Part shown: piece by piece, positions 34,383 through 42,744 of the stretch
How positions within the stretch are numbered: the stretch's first letter is position 1
How the letters are laid out: each line of letters starts with the position of its first letter
Assembly: GCA_021776635.1 (NCBI GenBank)
Contig: JAJFFN010000038.1
Location: 23,990-87,989, forward strand
Length of the DNA: 64,000 nt
Direction: 5' to 3'
Source: Robiginitomaculum sp.
GTDB taxonomy: Bacteria > Pseudomonadota > Alphaproteobacteria > Caulobacterales > Maricaulaceae
Notes under the pieces: generated by a model
What the model was told of the DNA's origin: nothing
The model's database searches: none
What the model saw: only the letters and a program-made list of their open reading frames with translations
Program-made: the position numbers and the translations under genes

Positions 34383-35522
34383 GTGGCCACAGAAAAACTG
34401 ATTTTTGGCGAATATATTTCAAGCCTATTGCTGAGCGATTTTCGCTCTTATTCGACATTGGACGTAAAATTAAATGGGCGACCGGTCGTTCTGTACGGCG
34501 AAAATGGTGCAGGAAAAACCAATCTTTTAGAAGCCGTTTCATTGCTATCGCCAGGTCGTGGTTTGCGGCGCGCTAAGATGCTCGATTTAGCCAAAAGAGA
34601 AAACGACCAAGTTTGCGATACATGGGCCGTCTCAGCTAAATTGGGTGTTGAGGATATTAATGTTGGGACTGGCGGCGTTCTAGGCATGGCGCACCGCCGC
34701 CAAATGCGCATAGACGGCAAAACGGCTTCTGGCCCCGAGCTTGCCAAGATTATGAGTATTAACTGGCTCACGCCCGCTCAGGACAGATTGTTTGCGGGGC
34801 CTGCGTCTGAGCGCCGTAAATTTTTTGACCGGTTATGCCTCATCCATAGGCCGAGCCATGGCCGCACGTTTTTAGCCTATGAGAAATCCCGTACCGAACG
34901 TGGCCGCCTGTTTGCAGACGGCATTGATGACCCGTATTGGTTCGACGCGCTAGAAACCGATATGGCCGAGCGCGGTGCGCAAATTGCACAGGCCCGTTGG
35001 CAGGTTCTGGAAATGCTCCGCGCTGAAATTAATTCCAGAACGGAAGGTGGCTTCCCCAAAGCAGCTTTGGATTTGGACGGAGAGGCTGAAGCTCTCTATG
35101 CGGCAGGTGCTGAAGAACCGGAAGTCGCCGAATATATCAAAACCAACCTTTCTAAAGACCGAAGCTTAGATGCCCGCGCAGGCCGTACTTTGCGCGGCGT
35201 CCACAAAAGCGATTTACTGGTCACCCATATAGAAAAATCTATGGCGGCGGCCCATTGTTCAACGGGAGAGCAAAAGGCTTTGCTTATTGGTTTGGTATTG
35301 GCACATGCACGCAGTCAAACTGAACGCCCGCCAATTCTTCTACTCGATGAAGTTGCAGCACATTTGGATGAATTTCGCCGTGCAGCACTCGTAGAAGAAT
35401 TACTTGAATTGGGAACGCAGGTTTTTTTGACAGGAACGGATGCAAATCTATTCTCGGCATTTGACGGTAGAGCGCAAGTGTTTGAGGTAAAAGACGGAAA
35501 ATTGGCACTTCAATCTGGTTGA
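34383..35522 (+). CDS. recF: DNA repair and replication protein RecF
   Basis: 379 residues. SMC-like ATPase that loads RecA at gaps. Walker A GENGAGKTN lies at about 39-47, the signature STGEQKALLIGLVLA near 297-311, and Walker B LLLDEVAAHLD near 320-330. Translation starts at GTG 34383, directly after the dnaN stop, giving the expected N-terminus with SLLLSDFRSYSTLDV. No gyrB follows; a HAD protein is next after 31 bases. Confidence 0.96.
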   Translation: MATEKLIFGEYISSLLLSDFRSYSTLDVKLNGRPVVLYGENGAGKTNLLEAVSLLSPGRGLRRAKMLDLAKRENDQVCDTWAVSAKLGVEDINVGTGGVLGMAHRRQMRIDGKTASGPELAKIMSINWLTPAQDRLFAGPASERRKFFDRLCLIHRPSHGRTFLAYEKSRTERGRLFADGIDDPYWFDALETDMAERGAQIAQARWQVLEMLRAEINSRTEGGFPKAALDLDGEAEALYAAGAEEPEVAEYIKTNLSKDRSLDARAGRTLRGVHKSDLLVTHIEKSMAAAHCSTGEQKALLIGLVLAHARSQTERPPILLLDEVAAHLDEFRRAALVEELLELGTQVFLTGTDANLFSAFDGRAQVFEVKDGKLALQSG

Positions 35523-35553
35523 CGTACACTAAGGGTAAGAGTAGTCACGGCGC

Positions 35554-36408
35554 ATGAAAAACACGACAAAAGAAAATTTCAACACTATTTCGGGGCTAGG
35601 GCAAATTGCGGACGATTATGATGCTGCCTTGGTCGATATTTGGGGTGTTATTCATAATGGGAGAGAAGCACATACCGATGCCGTGCAGGCTTTGCAAAGA
35701 TTTCGCGAAGAACGCGGGCCAGTTGTATTGATTTCTAACTCCCCGCGACCAAGCGTAGCTATACCTGCGCAGTTCGATGAAGTTGGCGTCCCGCATGATG
35801 TTTATGATGCTATTGTAACATCTGGCGATGCAACAATAGACGAATTGGCGCGCCGGGCTCCGGGGCCGGCATTTAAAATGGGCCCCGCCCGCGATGATAA
35901 ATTGTATGAATATTTGGCCCTGAATTTTGCAGAATTAGAGCAAGCTGAATTTATAGCTTGTACCGGATTATTCGATGATGAAAATGAAACGCCGGATGAT
36001 TATACGAAATTACTTGGTCAAGCCCGCACGCTCAATATTCCGATGGTTTGTGCCAATCCGGATGTTCGCGTTAAAAGAGGTGATAAGCTGATATATTGCG
36101 GTGGTGCGCTCGCGCAAGCTTATGAAGACATGGGCGGGGACGTTATTTTTGCGGGAAAGCCCTATGAGGCAATATACCGTCTTTCCAGAGCCTGGCTTAA
36201 AGAATTGGCGGGCTATGAACTTGATCGGTCCCGTGTTTTGGCAATAGGTGATAATATACATACAGATTTAATGGGCGCACAGAACCAAAATTATGATGCT
36301 TTATTTGTTGCGGATGGGCTGAGTGTTGGGAATAGTGGCGCAGTTGCAAATGTACTTGAAAAACACGACATATATGCGAAATACATGCTATCAACCTTAT
36401 CTTGGTAG
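35554..36408 (+). CDS. TIGR01459 family HAD hydrolase
   Basis: 284 residues. Motif I is VDIWGVIHNG (about 27-36), with Asp and the Gly-Val-x-x-x-Gly of the NagD-like class IIA branch, and the later GDNIHTDLMGA carries the motif IV acidic pair (about 229-239). The GKPYEAIY segment contains the motif III lysine. Members are predicted phosphatases of unknown substrate, mainly alphaproteobacterial. It lies between recF and the MaoC gene on the same strand. Confidence 0.9.
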   Translation: MKNTTKENFNTISGLGQIADDYDAALVDIWGVIHNGREAHTDAVQALQRFREERGPVVLISNSPRPSVAIPAQFDEVGVPHDVYDAIVTSGDATIDELARRAPGPAFKMGPARDDKLYEYLALNFAELEQAEFIACTGLFDDENETPDDYTKLLGQARTLNIPMVCANPDVRVKRGDKLIYCGGALAQAYEDMGGDVIFAGKPYEAIYRLSRAWLKELAGYELDRSRVLAIGDNIHTDLMGAQNQNYDALFVADGLSVGNSGAVANVLEKHDIYAKYMLSTLSW

Positions 36409-36426
36409 AAAAATTAAAGTGAGATT

Positions 36427-36891
36427 ATGATGAGTGCGAGACGCGGATATTATCTTGATGAAATGGAAGTCGGCATGTTTGCTGAAAATCGCATGGTGGT
36501 GTCTGGCGATAAAATTAATACATTTGCAGAATTATCTGGTGATTTTAACCCTATACATATAGATGCAGACTTTGCAGCAACGACCATGTTCGGCAAACGC
36601 ATTGCTCATGGTGCTCTGTCAGCGTCGCTAATCTCGGCTATTTTAGGCAATGATTTACCTGGTCCTGGGGCTATTTTTGTAGAGCTTAACATGCGGTTCC
36701 GTAGACCGGCTTTTATAGACGACGAGATTGTTGCCCGTGCGGAAGTCGCAGAGATAAATGAGCGAACAGGCCGCATAAAAATGAAGGTTTCTTGCAGCGT
36801 TTATGGTAAGCAAATTATTCGCGGCAATGCAGGCGTTATCGTTCCAAAGCGGCCAGAGGGTGACACATCTAAAATTTCTGACCAAAGTTAG
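36427..36891 (+). CDS. MaoC family hot-dog dehydratase
   Basis: 154 residues. The hydratase motif Asp-x4-His is in GDFNPIHIDADFA (about 40-52), followed by IAHGALSASLI. R-specific enoyl-CoA hydratases with this fold feed beta-oxidation intermediates to other pathways; the exact substrate cannot be told. The ATG pair at 36427/36430 leaves a small doubt about the first residue. It lies 19 bases after the HAD gene and 5 before ribF. Confidence 0.88.
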   Translation: MMSARRGYYLDEMEVGMFAENRMVVSGDKINTFAELSGDFNPIHIDADFAATTMFGKRIAHGALSASLISAILGNDLPGPGAIFVELNMRFRRPAFIDDEIVARAEVAEINERTGRIKMKVSCSVYGKQIIRGNAGVIVPKRPEGDTSKISDQS

Positions 36892-36896
36892 CATTT

Positions 36897-37832
36897 ATGA
36901 AAGTCATTGATTATTATGACCGTCTGAACAAGGCGGACAGGGGGGCGGTCATTGCTCTTGGCAATTTTGATGGTTTACACCGTGGCCACAAAGTTGTGAT
37001 CAATACGGCAGCAGAAATAGCCCAAGAAAACAAAGCCACTCTAGCTGTGGCGTGTTTTCGACCACATCCAAGTCAGTTTTTTGACCCAAATGTCACACCT
37101 TTTCGCTTGATGAGTGCACGAGTGCGGGCACGATTATTAAAGGAAATGGGTGCAAAAACTCTGTACGAAATTCCGTTTGATAAAACCTTGACCCAAATGG
37201 ACGACAAAGAGTTTGTTGAGACCGTCTTGTATACAGGTCTTGGTGTTACCCATGTTGTTGTTGGTGAAGATTTTCGCTATGGCAAAAAACGTTGCGGAGA
37301 CTGTGAAACTTTAAAAAAGCACTGCGCCGTGCGCGGCATTGGCGTGACTATAGTTCCAGAGATAAGTTTGCACAAAAGCTATGGCAAATACGGGTCTACA
37401 GAAATTCGACAAGCGCTTAGAGATGGCGATGTATTTTTCGCCGCGCATATGTTATCCCGCCCGTGGATAGTCGACGGTGAGGTTGTTCACGGTGATCACC
37501 TCGGGCGTACGCTCGGGTTCCCAACGGCCAACCTTTATTTCAATGATCGCATTAGACCAAAAGCTGGCATTTATGCTGCGCAATGCCGCTTAGACGGCGA
37601 AGATAAATGGCACCACGGCGTTGCATATGTTGGTTCTCGCCCGACAGTTGACGGCAAAGACCACCGCCTTGAAATGCATATATTTGACTTTGATGCAGAT
37701 ATTTATGGCCGTATCATCGAAGTATCCTTTCGCGCTTTTATCAGAGACGATATTAAATTTGATGGGCTTGATGCCCTGACCCAGCAAATGAAAAAAGATG
37801 CGGACGGGGCAAGAGCTTTATTTGGGTTATAG
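36897..37832 (+). CDS. ribF: Bifunctional riboflavin kinase/FAD synthetase
   Basis: 311 residues. The N-terminal FMN adenylyltransferase domain begins with ALGNFDGLHRGH (about 21-32), which holds the nucleotide-binding HxGH-type site. The C-terminal riboflavin kinase domain begins near residue 185 with GDHLGRTLGFPTANL (the kinase Gly/Thr/Asn site). It converts riboflavin to FMN and FAD. No FMN riboswitch is visible upstream, as the gene follows the MaoC gene by 5 bases. Confidence 0.96.
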   Translation: MKVIDYYDRLNKADRGAVIALGNFDGLHRGHKVVINTAAEIAQENKATLAVACFRPHPSQFFDPNVTPFRLMSARVRARLLKEMGAKTLYEIPFDKTLTQMDDKEFVETVLYTGLGVTHVVVGEDFRYGKKRCGDCETLKKHCAVRGIGVTIVPEISLHKSYGKYGSTEIRQALRDGDVFFAAHMLSRPWIVDGEVVHGDHLGRTLGFPTANLYFNDRIRPKAGIYAAQCRLDGEDKWHHGVAYVGSRPTVDGKDHRLEMHIFDFDADIYGRIIEVSFRAFIRDDIKFDGLDALTQQMKKDADGARALFGL

Positions 37833-37924
37833 GCGTTCATTTTTGCATAGATGGTAACTGCGTATAAACTTGACAGAACATATTATTGACGTTCCAATAC
37901 CCTAAATAAATTTTAGGGAATATT

Positions 37925-38341
37925 ATGCAACAGTTCTTGACGCCCGTTTTGGCACTTATAATTTGGACATTTGTTATGTGGGTGGTGATGTATAAACGTC
38001 GTGTCCCAGCTATGGGGAAAATCCACAAAAACCCACAGAAATTCATAGATGATCCCGAACTTTGGGCCAAGATGCCGGCAAGCGCAACCAATGCCGCCGA
38101 TAATTATAACCATCTTCATGAGCAGCCGGTGATTTTTTATGCGCTGATGTTTTATATTTCACTCAGTCAGCAAGCAGACAATTTTTTCATGTATTTGGCT
38201 TGGGCCTATGTAGGTATTCGGATTGTGCATTCATTGGTGCAAATAACGACCAACAAAGTCATGCATAGATTTTCTTTATTTGCACTTAGTTCCATTGTTT
38301 TGATGGTCATGGGCGTACGGGCCGCGATTGCGTTGTTCTAG
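37925..38341 (+). CDS. MAPEG family membrane protein
   Basis: 138 residues with four hydrophobic segments (about 5-23, 65-85, 90-112, 118-137). The EQPVIFYALMFYISL segment with Glu and the RIVHSLVQ helix are the glutathione-site region of MAPEG proteins, which include glutathione transferases and related proteins of unknown function in bacteria. AGGGAAT precedes the ATG. A second MAPEG gene is at 51928. Confidence 0.85.
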   Translation: MQQFLTPVLALIIWTFVMWVVMYKRRVPAMGKIHKNPQKFIDDPELWAKMPASATNAADNYNHLHEQPVIFYALMFYISLSQQADNFFMYLAWAYVGIRIVHSLVQITTNKVMHRFSLFALSSIVLMVMGVRAAIALF

Positions 38342-38425
38342 GCCCTGCTCATGGCCCTGAAATAAAAACACCTCATCCCATCAAATTGGTTCCATATTAA
38401 AGTGGAATGCTTTAAGTAGTTTTTC

Positions 38426-40369
38426 ATGATAGCCGAGATTGGACAAATATCCCTTATACTTGCATTACTGATAGCGGTTGCGCAATCTATAATGCCTATG
38501 TGGGGCGCGTACCGTTCCGATACCAGATTAATGGCATTTGGGGACAAGGCTGCTGTCATGCAATTTATGTTAATTGTGTTGGCATTTGCAGCGTTGACGT
38601 GGGTGTTTATTCAATCTGATTTTTCGGTTCAACTGGTTGCAATAAATTCGCACACGGACAAACCGCTTTTATATAAAATTAGTGGTGTTTGGGGTAACCA
38701 TGAAGGCTCCATGTTGCTTTGGGTGCTTATCCTCAGTATTTATGGTGCGCTGGTGCCTAAATTTGGCAAGAGCCTACCTGCGGGATTAAAAGCGCGCGCA
38801 TTGTCAGTACAAGGCATGATAAGTGCTGGGTTTTTAGGATTTATACTGTTTACATCCAACCCGTTTTTAAGGCTCGATCCTATACCTTTAAACGGGCAGG
38901 GGCTTAATCCACTATTGCAAGATCCAGGTCTCGCATTTCATCCACCGTTTTTGTATTTGGGTTATGTAGGGTTTTCCATGGCCTTTAGCTTTTCTGTGGC
39001 AGCGCTGATTGAAGGTCGTGTTGATGCTGTGTGGGCACGCTGGTTACGGCCTTGGGTTTTGGTGGCATGGAGTTTCTTGACCATAGGTATCACTATGGGA
39101 AGTGTTTGGGCTTATTACGAACTCGGTTGGGGCGGTTGGTGGATGTGGGACCCCGTAGAAAATGTATCTTTTTTGCCTTGGTTGGTGGGGACGGCTTTGC
39201 TGCATTCTATTATGGTTTTAGGCAAAAGGCACAGCATGGCAAATTGGACGATTTTGCTAGGTATCACGGCCTTTAGTTTAAGTTTAGTCGGGACATTTGT
39301 CGTTCGCTCTGGTGTATTGACCAGCGTGCATTCCTTCGCCGTTGATCCTGCGCGCGGCGTGTTTATTTTGCTACTTTTATTATTGGCGACAGGTGGAGGT
39401 CTGACTATGTTTGCTTTGCGCGCACATACTTTGCGCGGCGGACCCAGTTTTTCATTGATATCAAAGGAGGGCGGTTTACTCCTAAATAATCTTCTTTTGG
39501 TCACGGCTACTTTCACCGTATTTCTTGGTACCTTTTATCCTCTGTTAATCGAAGCATTCACGAACGGAAAAATTTCCGTTGGCGAACCTTATTTTGACAG
39601 AACATTTGCGCCTGTGATGGTTTTGCTCATAGCATTTATGGGAGTGGGCCCTTTGGTAAAATGGCGCGATGACAGTTTGAAGAATTTACGCATTCATGTC
39701 CTGAAATCTTTATTCTTGGTCATAGTATTAGCGGGATTGATTTGGTGGTTTGGCAAGTCTTTACTGGGGGCTTTGTCTATAGGGTTTGCGGCTTATTTGG
39801 CCTATAGTACGCTCGTCGCATTTGGCCGGAAAATTAAGTTTGGTCAAGCGGGGTCTTGGAAGATGTTGAAAGCGCAACCCGCAGCCGTTTGGGGCTTTTT
39901 ACTCGCACATATTGGGATTGCTATTTGTATGGCCGGGATTACCGCTATGTCTGTATGGGCCAATGATGATGCAAAGGTCATGAAACTTGGCGAGAGCATG
40001 TCAGTGAGTGGATATACATTTACACTAAAAAGCATCACGCCTGGCGTTGACAGGAATTACCAAAAAATGGTTGCCGCGGTAGACGTCACAAAGAATGAAC
40101 GGTCTATAGGGACGCTGCGTTCCGCCAGACGCTTTTATCAAGTGCGACAAATGATAACGACTGAAGCAGGCATTCAAGTGCGGCCAATGCGCAATCTATA
40201 TGTTGGTGTAGGGGAAGGGGACGCGCAAAAAGGTTGGGTCGTGCGGGCTTATGTGCATCCACTTGTGAATTGGATATGGTTTGGCGCTTTGTTGATTGCT
40301 CTTGCTGGGTTTGTTAGCGTCTTTGATATTGGTCGTTCGCGCAGACCAGAACACGGAAATGTATCATGA
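38426..40369 (+). CDS. ccmF: Cytochrome c maturation protein CcmF
   Basis: 647 residues, polytopic, with about 14-15 membrane helices. The WGGWWMWDPVENVSF tryptophan-rich signature near residue 231 binds heme between periplasmic histidines. CcmF with CcmH and CcmI is the heme lyase that attaches heme to apocytochrome c. The next gene overlaps by 4 bases. ccmA-E are absent upstream in this window, so the cytochrome c operon is split. Confidence 0.97.
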   Translation: MIAEIGQISLILALLIAVAQSIMPMWGAYRSDTRLMAFGDKAAVMQFMLIVLAFAALTWVFIQSDFSVQLVAINSHTDKPLLYKISGVWGNHEGSMLLWVLILSIYGALVPKFGKSLPAGLKARALSVQGMISAGFLGFILFTSNPFLRLDPIPLNGQGLNPLLQDPGLAFHPPFLYLGYVGFSMAFSFSVAALIEGRVDAVWARWLRPWVLVAWSFLTIGITMGSVWAYYELGWGGWWMWDPVENVSFLPWLVGTALLHSIMVLGKRHSMANWTILLGITAFSLSLVGTFVVRSGVLTSVHSFAVDPARGVFILLLLLLATGGGLTMFALRAHTLRGGPSFSLISKEGGLLLNNLLLVTATFTVFLGTFYPLLIEAFTNGKISVGEPYFDRTFAPVMVLLIAFMGVGPLVKWRDDSLKNLRIHVLKSLFLVIVLAGLIWWFGKSLLGALSIGFAAYLAYSTLVAFGRKIKFGQAGSWKMLKAQPAAVWGFLLAHIGIAICMAGITAMSVWANDDAKVMKLGESMSVSGYTFTLKSITPGVDRNYQKMVAAVDVTKNERSIGTLRSARRFYQVRQMITTEAGIQVRPMRNLYVGVGEGDAQKGWVVRAYVHPLVNWIWFGALLIALAGFVSVFDIGRSRRPEHGNVS

Positions 40370-40920
40370 AGTTTACTTGGAAAGGTTTAATCCCGTTATT
40401 TATGTTTATGGCGCTCGGTCTTGCCTTTGGCATTGGCCTTACCAAAGATCCCAGCAAATTGCCATCCCAGTTGATTAACCAACCATTTCCTGATTTTTCG
40501 TTGCCGGATTTACTTGATACGGATGTTATTGTTGACCATGATTATTTTGATGGCCAGGTTACATTGGTCAATATATTTGGCTCTTGGTGTGTTGCGTGTG
40601 ACCAAGAACATCCTTTGCTCATGCGTTTGGCAGCGAACAAGGAAGTTAATATGCTCGGTGTTGACTGGCGCGATACTGTGGAAAAGGGACGGCGTTGGTT
40701 GGAAATTCGCGGTAATCCGTATTCGCGCGTAGTTTTTGATGCAGATAGCATGTTGGCAATTGACTTAGGGGTTACAGGCGCACCGGAGAGTTTTGTTGTC
40801 GACAAAAATGGCCAAATTCGCTATAAATTTGTAGGCCCAATATCTGAAAAAGTTTGGCAAAGTGAGTTAAAGCCTCTGGTTATGGCGTTGCGCATTGAAG
40901 ATATAGGTGCAGAAGAATGA
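40366..40920 (+). CDS. ccmG: Thiol:disulfide interchange protein CcmG/DsbE
   Basis: 184 residues. An N-terminal signal anchor (about 6-24) is followed by a periplasmic thioredoxin fold with the redox pair Cys75-x2-Cys78 (SWCVACDQ) and the cis-proline-type loop GAPESFVVDKNG. CcmG reduces apocytochrome c disulfides before heme attachment. It overlaps ccmF and ccmH by 4 bases each, a coupled cluster. Confidence 0.95.
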   Translation: MKFTWKGLIPLFMFMALGLAFGIGLTKDPSKLPSQLINQPFPDFSLPDLLDTDVIVDHDYFDGQVTLVNIFGSWCVACDQEHPLLMRLAANKEVNMLGVDWRDTVEKGRRWLEIRGNPYSRVVFDADSMLAIDLGVTGAPESFVVDKNGQIRYKFVGPISEKVWQSELKPLVMALRIEDIGAEE

Positions 40921-41438
40921 AGAATTTTTCCGTGGTCATTATTGCCGTCTTTATAAGCTTTTCTGCATTTGTTTACTGTACTGCCCAAACCTCCTCTGAT
41001 GCTCAAGCTTCCTCTGAGGAGCAAGCCCTCTATGAGGCGCAAGCTTATTCTGATGCGGACATAGAAGCGAGAGCTCGCATTGTTGGTCGCTCCATTCGGT
41101 GTGTGGTTTGCCAAAACCAGTCAATAGACGAATCCGATGCGAGCCTTGCACAAGATATGCGTATATTAGTGCGGGCGCGTTTACGGGCAGGTGATAGCAA
41201 TGAAGACGTTATCAAGTTTTTGCAAACCCGTTATGGGGATTTTGTTCTTCTAAAACCGCCTGTGCAGGGCAACACATATTTGTTGTGGTTTGCTCCGGCA
41301 ATATTGCTCGGTCTTTTGTTGCTATGGTATGTGCGACGTGTGCGCCGCAAATCAGTTGTAACTGTCACAAAATCTTTGACAGCAGATGAATTGAAGCGGT
41401 TCAAGAAATTGGCAACCGTTCAGGAGAACGACAAATGA
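40917..41438 (+). CDS. ccmH: Cytochrome c-type biogenesis protein CcmH
   Basis: 173 residues. A signal peptide precedes the conserved RCVVCQNQSIDES motif (Cys62, Cys65), which hands electrons to apocytochrome c in the lyase complex. A transmembrane helix lies near 119-138 and a short cytoplasmic tail follows. Between the signal and the core is a Glu/Ala/Ser-rich insert (about 25-45) with repeated SSxEQA units, slightly longer than usual. It overlaps its neighbours by 4 bases. Confidence 0.94.
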   Translation: MKNFSVVIIAVFISFSAFVYCTAQTSSDAQASSEEQALYEAQAYSDADIEARARIVGRSIRCVVCQNQSIDESDASLAQDMRILVRARLRAGDSNEDVIKFLQTRYGDFVLLKPPVQGNTYLLWFAPAILLGLLLLWYVRRVRRKSVVTVTKSLTADELKRFKKLATVQENDK

Positions 41439-42346
41439 TTTGGTTGGTCATGGGCATAGTGGTGTTAGGTGTTATGCTCTATGTAACACAGCCATTATAT
41501 GCCAAGACTGTATCTGTTATAAAAAATGACAATGAGGTTTCGGATTATTTACAGCAGATTGCCGACATTGAAACGCGCCTGAAGACTGCAGACAAATCCA
41601 TAGATGTATCGGCACTTGAACGCGCAAAAGTCGAATTGCAGCGCCAAATTTTAGCCAAAGATATACAAGTAAAAGATGCTGGTCCCCAGACTATCCTCGC
41701 CGGTATATTGTTTATCACCATTGCGATTGGTTCTATGGGACTTTATGCGTCATTAGGGCGACCTGATCTGTCCCAAACACAAGAAAAGCATAATCCAGAA
41801 CCGCAAGATATTCGTGATTTGACGCTTGAGCAGGCGGTGGCAAAACTTGAGCAAAAACTGGCACAAGGCGATCAAAGCGCGCAAGGCTGGATGCTTTATG
41901 CACGTAGCCTCATGTCATTGCGCCGGTATGATGAAGCCGTTGCGGCCTACGAAAAGGTACTCCAAGTAACAGATAACAATCCACAAGTACTCAAAGAGTT
42001 AGAAACTGCCAAAGCTTTTATTAATGAAAAGCGGGCGGGTATCAAACCCGTTTCTCCTTTGCAAAATGCACAACAAAGGCCAAGTGCGCAACAAATACAA
42101 GCTGTTGCAGAAATGTCACCTGAAGACCGACAAAATATGATTAAAAATATGGTCGAAGGCCTTTCTCAAAAATTAATAGAAAATCCAGATGACCTCGATG
42201 GTTGGACCCGCTTATTACGGGCGCGAAAGGTGCTTGGGCAGGAAACGGAAGCTCAAGCTGACATCGCACTTATGCGGGAGACTTATAAAGACAACCCAAA
42301 GGCAATTGAAAAAATATTGACCGATACGGGCTGGGCAGAAGACTAA
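41435..42346 (+). CDS. ccmI: Cytochrome c biogenesis protein CcmI
   Basis: 303 residues. Two N-terminal transmembrane segments (about 2-20 and 87-106) flank a cytoplasmic coiled coil, then a periplasmic part with tetratricopeptide-like repeats (about 127-200 and 230-300). CcmI chaperones apocytochrome c to the CcmF-CcmH lyase. It is the last gene of the ccmFGHI run; trxA converges on it 26 bases later. Confidence 0.93.
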   Translation: MIWLVMGIVVLGVMLYVTQPLYAKTVSVIKNDNEVSDYLQQIADIETRLKTADKSIDVSALERAKVELQRQILAKDIQVKDAGPQTILAGILFITIAIGSMGLYASLGRPDLSQTQEKHNPEPQDIRDLTLEQAVAKLEQKLAQGDQSAQGWMLYARSLMSLRRYDEAVAAYEKVLQVTDNNPQVLKELETAKAFINEKRAGIKPVSPLQNAQQRPSAQQIQAVAEMSPEDRQNMIKNMVEGLSQKLIENPDDLDGWTRLLRARKVLGQETEAQADIALMRETYKDNPKAIEKILTDTGWAED

Positions 42347-42372
42347 CCGCGTGTTATTTAGCTTTGGCTAGT

Positions 42373-42693
42373 TTATGTGTTCTCAGTTAACCATTCTGCC
42401 AGTTTCGTTTTGGTCATAGCCCCGTTATGTGCGGCAACGACTTCTCCGTCTTTGAAAATCATAAGCGCTGGCACGCCGCGCACATTATAATTTAAAGCCG
42501 TATCCATCGCATCGTCGATATTTATTTTTGCAACAACGGCCTGGCCTTCAATATCTGTAGATAATTCTTCGAGAGCCGGGCTCATAGCTTTGCAAGGTCC
42601 GCACCATTCTGCCCAAAAATCAACCAGTACCGGTTTGTCGCTCTCCAAAACATTGGCTTTGAAATTATCATCGGTCACAGTTAGTGTCGGCAT
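42373..42693 (-). CDS. trxA: Thioredoxin
   Basis: 106 residues, the classic size. The active site is Cys31-Gly-Pro-Cys34 (WAEWCGPCKA), and the cis-proline loop VPALMIFKDGEV is present. It reduces disulfides in cytoplasmic proteins. An AGGAGC ribosome site lies 6 bases before the ATG. It follows addA on the same strand, a common alphaproteobacterial arrangement, and may also serve the CcmG pathway through CcdA. Confidence 0.97.
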   Translation of the reverse strand: MPTLTVTDDNFKANVLESDKPVLVDFWAEWCGPCKAMSPALEELSTDIEGQAVVAKINIDDAMDTALNYNVRGVPALMIFKDGEVVAAHNGAMTKTKLAEWLTENT

Positions 42694-42744
42694 GGTTGCT
42701 CCTAAAGTTTAAAAATTTTTTGCTATTGATTTCACGACGATATG

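Noticed and set aside
36892..36930. FMN riboswitch before ribF
   Set aside because: Only 5 bases separate the MaoC stop from ribF, leaving no room, and no RFN-like conserved bases are seen.
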